Assembly (NCBI GenBank): GCA_944390295.1
Contig: CALXPV010000006.1
Location: 1-42,064 of the forward strand
Direction of reading: 5' to 3'
DNA length: 42,064 bases
From: an uncultured Clostridia bacterium
GTDB taxonomy: Bacteria > Bacillota > Clostridia > TANB77 > CAG-508
The notes under the pieces were generated by a model. It did no database searches and was not told the DNA's origin. It saw only the letters and a list, made by a program, of their open reading frames with translations. Position numbers and translations under genes: made by a program. Positions within the stretch are counted from its first letter, which is position 1. The number at the start of each line of letters is the position of its first letter. Below, in pieces: positions 18,032-27,000 of this stretch.

Positions 18032-20188
18032 CTATTCTCCTATTTTCATAGATAATTTTACTTTTTGTCTATCATTATCTATTCCAATAACTTTTACCTT
18101 AACAATATCTCCAACAGAAACAATGTCGGAAGGATTTTTAACAAATTTTTCACTCATTTCTGATATGTGGACAAGTCCATCATGTTTTACTCCTATATCC
18201 ACAAATGCTCCAAAATCTATAACATTTCTAACAGTTCCTGTTAATATCATACCTTCTCTTAAGTCTTCAAATTTTAATACATCTTGTCTTAATATAGGTT
18301 TTGGCATATCTTCTCTAGGATCTCTTCCTGGTTTTCCTAGTTCATCTATAATATCATTTAAGGTTAACTCTCCTATTTCTAATTGTTTTGCAGTTTCCTT
18401 TACATTTACATCTGAAAGTTTTACTTTTATTTCTCTTATTTTATCTTTGTCTTTTAAATCTTCTACTTTATATCCTAAGTTATTTAAAAGTTTTTCTGCA
18501 CTTTCATAACTTTCTGGATGTACTGCAGTATTTTCTAATGCATTTTTTCCATCTGGTATTCTAATAAATCCTGCACATTGCTCAAAAGCTACTTTTCCTA
18601 GTTTTGGAACTTTTAATAATTGTTTTCTTTCTGTTAATTTTCCGTTTTCGTCTCTGTATTTAACAATATTTTTAGCTATTGTCTTATTTATTCCAGAAAC
18701 ATATGAAAGAAGTGATGGTGTTGCAGTGTTTACATCTACACCAACTTTATTAACACTATCTTCTACAACTCCTGCTAAACTTTCTTCAAGTTTCTTTTGA
18801 TTAACATCGTGTTGATATTGTCCTACACCAATTGATTTTGGATCTATTTTTACAAATTCAGCAAGTGGATCTTGTAGTCTTCTTGCTATTGATATAGCTC
18901 CTCTTATTGAAACATTAATATCTGGATATTCTTCTGTTGCAAGTTTTGATGCAGAATATACAGATGCTCCTGCTTCACTTACTATTGTATATAATACTTT
19001 ATGATCACATTTTTTAATCATTTCTGATACGAACATTTCTGATTCTCTTGAAGCTGTACCATTTCCTATTGCAATCATATCTACTTTATCTTTATTAATT
19101 AATTTTATTAATTCTTTTTCTGCACCTTCTACATCATTTTGTGGCTCTGTAGGATATACTGTTGTTATATCTAATACTTTTCCTGTTTCATCTATTATTG
19201 CTATTTTACATCCTGTTCTATATGCCGGGTCAAATCCCATAACAGTTATTCCTTTGATTGGTGCACCAAGTAATAATTGTTTTGCATTTTTTCCAAATAC
19301 TTTTATAGCTTGTTCTTCTGCTTTTTCTGTTAAGTCAGATCTTATTTCTCTATCTATTGAAGGCTCAATTAATCTTTTAAAACTATCTACTATTGTAGCT
19401 ATTAGATATTGTGTAAATTGTGTTTCGCCTTTAATTATGTCCTTTTGTATTATTTGTAATATTTTTTCTTCGTCTTTAACTATTTTTACTTTTAAGAAGT
19501 CTTCTTTTTCTCCCCTATTTATAGCTAAAATTCTGTGGCTTGGCATTTTATTTACTTTTTCATTAAAATCATAATACATTTCATATGCAGATTTTTCATC
19601 TGGTTTACTTGCTTTAGTTTCTATCATTCCTTCTGTATATACAATCTTCTTTATAATTTTTCTATATTCTGGATTATCTGAAATATTTTCCGCAATAATA
19701 TCTAAAGCTCCTTGTATAGCTTCTTCTGCTGATTTTACTTCTTTTTCCTCATTTATATATTCTGTTGCAATTTCATTTATATCTCTTGTTTCTGTTTGCG
19801 CTAAAATAATTTCTGCTAACGGTTCTAGTCCTTTTGCTTTTGCCACTGTTGCTCTTGTCTTTTTCTTTTGTTTATATGGTCTATAAATATCTTCTACTTC
19901 TGCTAAAGTTACAGCATTTTCTAAGTCTTTTACAATTTCTTCTGTTAATTTTCCTTGTTCTTCTATAGAATTTGTAACTTCTTCTTTTCTTTTTTCTAAG
20001 TTTCTTAAATAATTTAGTCTTTCACTAAAAGTTCTTAATGTTTCATCAGAAAGTCCACCTGTAACTTCTTTTCTATATCTTGCAATAAAAGGTATTGTAT
20101 TACCTTCATCTATTAATTTTATTGTGTTTTCTACTTGACTTATTTTAATATTTAACTCATCTGCAATAATTTGCTCTATTTTTTTCAT
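18032..20188 (-). CDS. tex: Tex-family RNA-binding protein (S1 domain)
   Basis: 718 residues, full length for Tex, a conserved nucleic-acid-binding protein linked to transcription. The N-terminal helical region starts IEQIIADELNIKISQVENTI and contains FIARYRKEVTGGLSDETLR, highly characteristic of Tex. A YqgF-like fold follows around 320-440 (GFDPAYRTGCKIAIIDETGK), then helix-hairpin-helix motifs (~490-560, NTATPSLLSYVSGINKTIAK), and a C-terminal S1 domain (~646-718, GMILTGTVRNVIDFGAFVDI). The best RBS, GGAAGGA, sits somewhat far (~13 nt) from the ATG. It is the last gene of a minus-strand run with the TIM-barrel and ABC-F genes (40- and 34-nt gaps). Confidence 0.96.
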   Translation of the reverse strand: MKKIEQIIADELNIKISQVENTIKLIDEGNTIPFIARYRKEVTGGLSDETLRTFSERLNYLRNLEKRKEEVTNSIEEQGKLTEEIVKDLENAVTLAEVEDIYRPYKQKKKTRATVAKAKGLEPLAEIILAQTETRDINEIATEYINEEKEVKSAEEAIQGALDIIAENISDNPEYRKIIKKIVYTEGMIETKASKPDEKSAYEMYYDFNEKVNKMPSHRILAINRGEKEDFLKVKIVKDEEKILQIIQKDIIKGETQFTQYLIATIVDSFKRLIEPSIDREIRSDLTEKAEEQAIKVFGKNAKQLLLGAPIKGITVMGFDPAYRTGCKIAIIDETGKVLDITTVYPTEPQNDVEGAEKELIKLINKDKVDMIAIGNGTASRESEMFVSEMIKKCDHKVLYTIVSEAGASVYSASKLATEEYPDINVSIRGAISIARRLQDPLAEFVKIDPKSIGVGQYQHDVNQKKLEESLAGVVEDSVNKVGVDVNTATPSLLSYVSGINKTIAKNIVKYRDENGKLTERKQLLKVPKLGKVAFEQCAGFIRIPDGKNALENTAVHPESYESAEKLLNNLGYKVEDLKDKDKIREIKVKLSDVNVKETAKQLEIGELTLNDIIDELGKPGRDPREDMPKPILRQDVLKFEDLREGMILTGTVRNVIDFGAFVDIGVKHDGLVHISEMSEKFVKNPSDIVSVGDIVKVKVIGIDNDRQKVKLSMKIGE

Positions 20189-20228
20189 TCTAATATCATT
20201 TTCCTTCCTTGAAGATTTCGATATATTT

Positions 20229-21071
20229 TTATGCTAATTTTTCTCTATATTTTGATAATCCTTCTAATTCGCTTATTTGATCTGGTCTTAATTTATAATC
20301 TTCTTCAGATACTTCTGTTACCCAATTAATATCTTCTGATGTCATACCATATTCGCGAAGTATATCTGCATCTTCAAATAATTTTTCTATTGTATCATGG
20401 CTTCTTCCATGTGTTTTTCTATCTAAATATCCATCATCATTTTTTGTTTCAGAAAAATGTATATGTCCTACATATTTTTGGCATTTTTCTTTATCTAGAT
20501 ATCCTTTTATAAATTCTTTCATAGGACTATGCCATGTTGTTGCTTGGCAATATATATGACAAATGTCTATACACGCTTTAATATTTGGACTATCTACTTC
20601 TTCACATAAATCTAATACTGTACAAGTATTTTTTTCATTCATCATAAATAAATTTTCTAAAAAGATTGTTACTTTTGTTCCTTTTAAGAAATTCCCTATT
20701 TCTTTAATATCTTCTAGTGTTGTTAATCTATGACTTTGTATTGTACTAAGTGTATGATATATAATATTTATTTTTATTCCATATTCATTTGATAAATCTA
20801 TTAGCTGTTGTAATTCGCTATACAATAAATCTTTTTTTCTATATAAAAGTAATTCAATATCATAATAAGCAAGAGGTGGATGTACTGTTATTTCTTCTAG
20901 ATTTGGAAATCTTTCCATTAATCCTCTTATTGGTTTTTCTGCCTCAAAATCCACTAATTCATCTTTGCTTTTTGCAAAATATTGTATTTCGATTCCTTTT
21001 TCTTTTTCTATATAGTGGCTCATTGCCTCTATTCCTTCTAAATATTCATTTGTTTTTGGATGTATTTTCAT
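20229..21071 (-). CDS. TIM-barrel sugar epimerase/endonuclease IV-like protein
   Basis: 280 residues of the xylose-isomerase-like TIM-barrel superfamily (sugar phosphate isomerase/epimerase or AP endonuclease fold). Candidate metal ligands sit where the fold places them at strand ends: Glu139 (IFLENLF), Asp169 and His172 (CIDICHIYC), His203/His205 (GHIHFSET) and His221 (KTHGRSHD). An early strand carries EITVHPPL. No signal peptide. It lies between the ABC-F gene and tex, in a likely operon, which gives no clear substrate. The RBS is only fair (AAGAGTGAT about 10 nt upstream). The exact activity cannot be assigned. Confidence 0.82.
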   Translation of the reverse strand: MKIHPKTNEYLEGIEAMSHYIEKEKGIEIQYFAKSKDELVDFEAEKPIRGLMERFPNLEEITVHPPLAYYDIELLLYRKKDLLYSELQQLIDLSNEYGIKINIIYHTLSTIQSHRLTTLEDIKEIGNFLKGTKVTIFLENLFMMNEKNTCTVLDLCEEVDSPNIKACIDICHIYCQATTWHSPMKEFIKGYLDKEKCQKYVGHIHFSETKNDDGYLDRKTHGRSHDTIEKLFEDADILREYGMTSEDINWVTEVSEEDYKLRPDQISELEGLSKYREKLA

Positions 21072-21105
21072 TATACTTAATCACTCTTCTTTCTATTGCA
21101 TATCA

Positions 21106-22689
21106 TTAATCTAATCCTAAGTATTCGTTATATGTGCATTCTTTATCTATCACTTTACCATCAGCTTTTATATCTATAATACGATTTGCAACTGTTTGAA
21201 CTAATTGATGGTCGTGTGAAGAAAATATCATATCTCCTTTAAATCTTGACATTCCTTCATTTAGTGCTGTAATGCTTTCCATATCTAAGTGGTTTGTTGG
21301 TTCATCAAATATTAAGAAATTTGCTCCTGATAACATTAATTTTGATAAAACACATCTAACTTTTTCTCCTCCTGATAATACTTCTACTTTCTTTAATGCT
21401 TCATCTCCAGAGAATAACATTCTTCCTAAAAAGCTTCTTACATATGTTTCATCTGGATCTTTAGAATATTGTCTAAGCCAATCTGTTATGCTTAAATCTT
21501 GTGTAAATAAATAGCTATTATCTTTTGGGAAATATGCATGTGTAATTGTTGTTCCCCAAGATACTGTTCCTTCATCTGGTTCTAATTCTCCAGCAATTAT
21601 TTGGAATAATGTAGTCTTTGCATTTTCGTTATCAGCAAGTACAGCAATTTTATTGTCTGCTTTTACTGTAAATGATACATTATCTAATATTTTTTCGCCT
21701 TCTATTGTTTTACTAATATTTTTTACAGTTAAGATATCGTTTCCAACATCTCTATCAGGTTTAAAATCTATATATGGATATCTTCTATTAGATGGCTTAA
21801 TTTCATCTAATTGGATTTTTTCTAAAGATTTCTTTCTAGATGTAGCTTGTTTTGATTTTGAAGCATTAGCACTAAAACGAGCAATAAATTCTTGTAATTC
21901 TTTAATTTTTTCTTCTTTCTTTTTATTTGCATCTTTCATTTGTTTTAGTGCAAGCTGACTTGATTCATACCAGAAATCATAGTTTCCAGGATAAACTTTT
22001 ATTTTTCCAAAATCAACATCTGCAATATGTGTACAAACTTTATTTAAGAAATATCTATCGTGTGATACAACTAGTACTGTATTTTCGAAGTTCATTAAAA
22101 AATCTTCAAGCCACTGAATTGTTTTTAAATCCAAATCGTTTGTAGGCTCATCTAGTAATAATATATCTGGATTACCAAATAAACTTTGTGCAAGTAATAT
22201 TTTTACTTTTTCTCTATCGTCTATTTCTTTCATTAATTTATAATGATTTTCTGGTGAAATTCCTAAATCATTTAATAATGTTGCTGCATCTGATTCTGCA
22301 TTCCATCCATCAAGTTCTGCAAATCTTTCTTCTAATGCTGCAGCTTTCATACCATCTTCTTCTGTAAAGTCTTCTTTTGCATATATATCATCTTTTTCTT
22401 TCATAATGCTATAAAGTTCTTGATTTCCCATTATAACTGCATCTAGTACATTATATTCGTCAAAAGCAAAGTGATCTTGTTTTAAAATAGATATTCTCTC
22501 TCCTTTATCTATTGTTACATCTCCTTTGCTTGGTTCTAATTCTCCAGAAAGAACTTTTAAGAATGTAGATTTTCCTGCACCATTTGCACCTATTATTCCA
22601 TAGCAATTTCCTTTTCCAAATTTAATGTTTACGTCTTCAAATAAAACTCTTTTTCCAAAACGTACGGTTACACCATTTACGGATAACAT
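21106..22689 (-). CDS. ABC-F ATPase (ribosome-associated type) with asymmetric ATP sites
   Basis: 527 residues with two ATP-binding domains and no transmembrane part: an ABC-F protein, a family acting on ribosomes. The start at 22689 (MLSVNGVTVRFGKRVLFEDV) has GGGAGGAAAATAT upstream; the frame extends to 22776 but that would begin inside a terminator hairpin. Domain 1: Walker A GANGAGKST (34-42), Walker B ILLLDEPTNDLD, but the signature reads EIDDREK (155-161) instead of LSGGEK. Linker with SKSKQATSRKKSLEK. Domain 2: degenerate Walker A ADNENAKTT (352-360), canonical signature LSGGEK (438-443), Walker B FLIFDEPTNHLD. So one composite site is canonical and the other degenerate on both faces. 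First gene of the ABC-F/TIM-barrel/tex run. Role in translation is by family; no evidence of drug resistance. Confidence 0.94.
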   Translation of the reverse strand: MLSVNGVTVRFGKRVLFEDVNIKFGKGNCYGIIGANGAGKSTFLKVLSGELEPSKGDVTIDKGERISILKQDHFAFDEYNVLDAVIMGNQELYSIMKEKDDIYAKEDFTEEDGMKAAALEERFAELDGWNAESDAATLLNDLGISPENHYKLMKEIDDREKVKILLAQSLFGNPDILLLDEPTNDLDLKTIQWLEDFLMNFENTVLVVSHDRYFLNKVCTHIADVDFGKIKVYPGNYDFWYESSQLALKQMKDANKKKEEKIKELQEFIARFSANASKSKQATSRKKSLEKIQLDEIKPSNRRYPYIDFKPDRDVGNDILTVKNISKTIEGEKILDNVSFTVKADNKIAVLADNENAKTTLFQIIAGELEPDEGTVSWGTTITHAYFPKDNSYLFTQDLSITDWLRQYSKDPDETYVRSFLGRMLFSGDEALKKVEVLSGGEKVRCVLSKLMLSGANFLIFDEPTNHLDMESITALNEGMSRFKGDMIFSSHDHQLVQTVANRIIDIKADGKVIDKECTYNEYLGLD

Positions 22690-22719
22690 ATATTTTCCTC
22701 CCTTTTTTAAGCTTGCATT

Positions 22720-22748
22720 ATTATATACTATTTTTGTAAGTTTTACAA
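22720..22748 (-). promoter_or_regulatory. Promoter of the ABC-F/TIM-barrel/tex operon
   Basis: Minus-strand TTGTAA (22743-22748), 17-nt spacer, TATAAT (22720-22725), about 30 nt before the ABC-F ATG. Confidence 0.6.
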
Positions 22749-22762
22749 CCTTAGTTTCACCC

Positions 22763-22800
22763 AAAAAAGTAAGCATTCTGCTCGAATGCTTACTTTTTTT
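22763..22800 (-). terminator. Terminator after corA
   Basis: Stem AAAAAGTAAGCATT / AATGCTTACTTTTT around a 6-nt loop with T tract; separates corA from the downstream ABC-F operon. Confidence 0.88.
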
Positions 22801-22848
22801 ACTTATCTACTCTCCACTTCCTATAAAATCGAAGATTCCAATGGTGTC

Positions 22849-23802
22849 TTAGTTTAACATGTCTTTTTTCCTTAGCCAAACTACAGAAATAATTGTAAGC
22901 AATGTTGCTATAAATATCATTATCCAAAATCCTAATGCACTTCCCTCAAATGGTAGCTTTACATTCATTCCCCAAAAACTTGCAATCATTGTTGGTACTG
23001 CAATAATAATTGTAATTGATGTTAATGATTTCATAACTCCATTTAAGTTATTAGAAATAATTGATGCATATGCATCCATAGTGCCATTTAAAATGTCACT
23101 GTATATTTTACTCATTTCTATAGCTTGTTTATTTTCTATAATTGCATCTTCTAAAATATCTTCATCTTCGTCATATAATTTTATATTCTTTATTTTTAAA
23201 GTTCTTTCCATAACAGCTTCATTAGATCTTAATGATGTAGTTATATATACTAAAGATTTCTCTAAACTTAATAATTTTAATAATTCTCGATTTTTCATTG
23301 AATCTTTTAACACATTTTCTGCAATCTCTGTTTCTTTATTAATCTTTTTTAAGTATTGTAAATATTCTGAAGAATTGTTATACATCATCTGTAAAATAAA
23401 TCTACTCTTTTTATATGTATAAAATCCTTTTACTTTACCAGTTTCAAATTTCTTTATTAAGCTACATTCTCTTAATGATACTGTTATAAAGAAATCATCT
23501 CTAACAACAATCATACCTATTGGCATAGTAGAATATATATATCCTCCACTTTCTGTTTTTTCTGTAACTGGTATATCAATAATAAATAATATTGTGTCAT
23601 CATCATCTTCTATATCGATTCTGGCTTTTTCTTCGTAGTCTAGTGAATATCTTATAAAATCGTCTTTTATATTTACTTTCTCACAAACTTCTTGTATTTC
23701 TTTTTCGGACGGATTTACCATGTGTATCCAAGTACCACGTTCATATGTTTTTACTCTTTCAAATTTATTTGTCTCTATATTTGTGTTATATAGTCTTATC
23801 AT
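22849..23802 (-). CDS. corA: CorA-family magnesium/divalent cation channel
   Basis: 317 residues. Start at 23802 (MIRLYNTNIE) with AGAAGGGGGATTTATA just upstream; the open frame to 23853 lacks an RBS. The large N-terminal cytoplasmic domain is followed by a long helix and two C-terminal transmembrane helices. The signature pore motif GMN is at 278-280 (SFWGMNVKLPF), and the basic C-terminus is WLRKKDMLN. Transports Mg2+ (or Co2+/Ni2+) inward; selectivity cannot be read. No M-box riboswitch was found upstream; the region holds palindromes instead. Confidence 0.94.
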   Translation of the reverse strand: MIRLYNTNIETNKFERVKTYERGTWIHMVNPSEKEIQEVCEKVNIKDDFIRYSLDYEEKARIDIEDDDDTILFIIDIPVTEKTESGGYIYSTMPIGMIVVRDDFFITVSLRECSLIKKFETGKVKGFYTYKKSRFILQMMYNNSSEYLQYLKKINKETEIAENVLKDSMKNRELLKLLSLEKSLVYITTSLRSNEAVMERTLKIKNIKLYDEDEDILEDAIIENKQAIEMSKIYSDILNGTMDAYASIISNNLNGVMKSLTSITIIIAVPTMIASFWGMNVKLPFEGSALGFWIMIFIATLLTIISVVWLRKKDMLN

Positions 23803-23910
23803 ATTATAAATCCCCCTTCTTTTATTTTTATAGAATAAGAACAAAAGGGGCATGATTGAACTGTTATGCCATTTTTAATAACTCACATGGCCCGTCTTTG
23901 TTCGTTCGCC

Positions 23911-24013
23911 AAAATTGCGTAGCAATTTTGTGTGAAATCTATTATATAGTAGGAAAGTTCTACGAACTTTCCTACTATATAATAAATAGGAGCCAATTTT
24001 GCTCCTATTTATT
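23911..24013. repeat. Cluster of three perfect palindromes
   Basis: Three consecutive hairpins in the ~257-bp gap between corA and the giant surface gene. Hairpin 1 is at 23911-23929 (AAAATTGC, loop GTA, GCAATTTT). Hairpin 2 is at 23942-23982, a perfect 19-bp stem with arm TTATATAGTAGGAAAGTTC and a 3-nt loop. Hairpin 3 is at 23981-24013, a 13-bp stem with arm AATAAATAGGAGC and a 7-nt loop. None is followed by a clean T tract. Related hairpins occur at 33.5, 35.3 and 41.0 kb. Hairpin 3 may assist termination of the surface gene. Confidence 0.75.
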
Positions 24014-24059
24014 TGACTATATTTAGTTTACATATATTTTTATCTTTTGTCAAGTTTTA

Positions 24060-27000
24060 TTATTTTAGTAAAACTTTCTTTTTAATTATAATTACACCTA
24101 TTACAAGTATTCCTAATCCAATTATTGTAGCAATTATTATAATTAATTGTCTATTCTGACCAAATGGTACTATAAAGTGAACTTCTTCTGATATTGATGT
24201 ATCTAGTTCTAACAATGTTGTTTTATCAGTTGGATTAGCATTTCCTGGTGTCTCTGTAATTAAAAGTGTTTGTGGATTTCCACTTGCATCGTCTCTAGTT
24301 GCTTCATAGTATGGTCTTCTACCATTATCTATAGTTACTTGGATTATTTCTGCAACGTTTTCGTCTGGTACATTTGTCGCACTTTCATCTCCTGCTAAAT
24401 CTTCATCTCTTGAAATTACCCTAGATAATGTTAATACATTTTTTAATTCAATTTGTCCAGAAGGTTCTAATATACCTTTAGATTTAGTTGGATCTGAATT
24501 GATTGCACCTGTTATATCAGATGGATAATTGTCTGAGCTTGGGAATTGAACTACTTGATCTATGTATTGATTTACATCTTTAAATACTTGTTCTCCTAGT
24601 AACTCTTTTCCAGAAACTCTATATTCAGCCTCTGATAATGTTGCACCTCTTGTCTTTTTAACATCCCATATCTTCTTGTCTGTTTCTTTGGCTTTAGCTG
24701 TAGCAGATCCTACGACATTTCCATCTTTATCTCTTACTGAGCCAGATGTATTTATTATAATTTCACCTGTTCTATTAGTATATTCGTCATGATATTCTAA
24801 TATGTTTGGAATATAGTCGATAATTTTATTTACATTCATTTTATTTAACTTACTATCTGCAGGTTTTTCTCCTCTTACATAGTAGTTAACATCATTATAG
24901 TCAATTTCACTCTCATTTGTAATAGTAAATGTGTAGCTTATTTGTGCAGTAGCACCATATAATAACGCTTCATCTACAGTTCCTTCTACTAATCCTTGTA
25001 CATCAAGTTCTCTATCTGGTTTATATTTATTTGATATCCAGGTTAATCCTGGTGCTGTTGCTCCAGAATCAAATATAGTATTTCCATCTGTAGCTAATAA
25101 TCTAACATTTCCTACATTTTTATGTAATATAATCTTTGTTCTTGGTCTTTCTATAATACCAAAGTCAACATTAGTTACATCATATTCTAATTTTTCATCG
25201 CCAGTGTATTCTACTTCCATATTCATTCCTGCAGTAGTAGCATACATATATGTTTTTTCTGCTAATGTTGGTACATTGCTAGAGTTTCTATCTGAATCTA
25301 ATACTGTTGCATTGCTATATTGTAGTGTTCTACTATAAGAATTTACTTCTTCTCTTCTAGATTGATTATCTGTTGCATCATTACTTCTTGGTGTAGTTTC
25401 TGCATACCAATAATTGTCTTCACCTTCGTAATTTTCTTCAAAGTATAATGTAGATTTATAATCTTGACCTGTATACATTTGGTTTTCATTTTGTACCGCT
25501 TGTAAACATTCTTTATCTCCATAAGTGAATCTTATAAAGTAATCTCCTGGTATATATCCAGAAATAGTATATGTTCCATCAGTTCCGGTTCTTACTGTTA
25601 CATCTGACACTTTTTGTCCATCTTCACTTTCATACCAATTCATAACATCTTCATTTTCCGACCATTTTCCTGTAGTATCTTGATTTATACAAATCAATTC
25701 TACTTGTACTTTATTAACCCTTTGTGTATCTTCATTGGTTAATTCTCCATCACCGATTCTCTCATTGTTATTCAATTTTGTAATATCTGGTGAATCTTCA
25801 AATACTGTTCCACTTATTGTTCTTGCAGGTCCTGGTTTAATTCTTAATCCTGGTGCATAATCTGCATCATCTTCGAAAACTTCTCTACTTCTTGTAGTTT
25901 TTTCTTCAGCACTTAAATTTTGATATGAATCTGTTTTTGATTCAGCAATAAAGTTTTGTACTTCTGAGCTTACTGGATCCATATTATTTGGTGTAGAGTC
26001 TATATCAATTAAACCTGCTGTTTCTCCTGCAGTTGTCATTGTTTTACCATTTAAATCTGTTTTATTATTTGTATATGTATTTCTATATCCTGCAATTTCT
26101 GCAAGGTTTTCTTCTGTAGATTCTTTATTAGAATCAAACAATTCTCTAATAGTTTGGTCTGATAATTGATATCTAATATATACATATTTTCTATCTGTTA
26201 TACCTGTATTTGCTAATGATGTAGTATGCATACTATTATATGTTTTTCCATTTCTCGATACCTGACTGGTTTGTGTCCAATTAATTGTATTATTATTTTC
26301 GTCCCATGATTCCATATAATTATATGATGTATCATAATAATCGTTCAAGTCTGTTACATAACCAGTTATTTGTCCTACTGATTCATTTTGTATTTGTATT
26401 ACATATGTAATATAAACTTCTAATCTATTACGTCCGCTATAACCTAAATCAGATCTTGAAATTTCTCTTTCATATGGAGCCACATCAGTACCTCTCATAT
26501 CTACTTCCAATGGTAATTCACCACCTGGATAATCATATGTATGTTCTTTTCCGTTTATTCTCACTTCTACATTTACTAAGTCTTTTCTTAAGTTAAAGTC
26601 AAATTTTTCTCTTTCTAGTAGACCTAAGTTTATATTTAATAATTCATCTTCTGTATTATCTTTATCATAATATACAATACTGTCTGAACCGCTTGGTCCT
26701 GTATAAGCATTTATTAAAAATTCACTATTAGTTGTATCTGTCCATAATGGAACTGTGTTATTACTATCAACAGGTGAGAATTTAGCATTAAAACTATCTC
26801 TCTCTGATGGAGTTTCTGTTGCATATGATCTTAATTTTCTATCTGGACTATCTGAACTTTCTCCAACATTATATGTTGTAGGCTCGTAAATTTGTCCATT
26901 ATATGTAAATTTAATATAATATTCATATGCTTTAGATTTATGTAGAAATTTATAATTTCCATCTTTATCAGTATTCATTGTTTCTGGCTGTGAGCCTGGC

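Noticed and set aside
22690..22776. Longer N-terminus of the ABC-F protein starting at 22776
   Set aside because: It would begin inside the corA terminator hairpin with no RBS, and the family N-terminus fits the ATG at 22689.
23803..24059. M-box magnesium riboswitch upstream of corA
   Set aside because: No M-box signature; the region consists of palindromes and AT-rich sequence.
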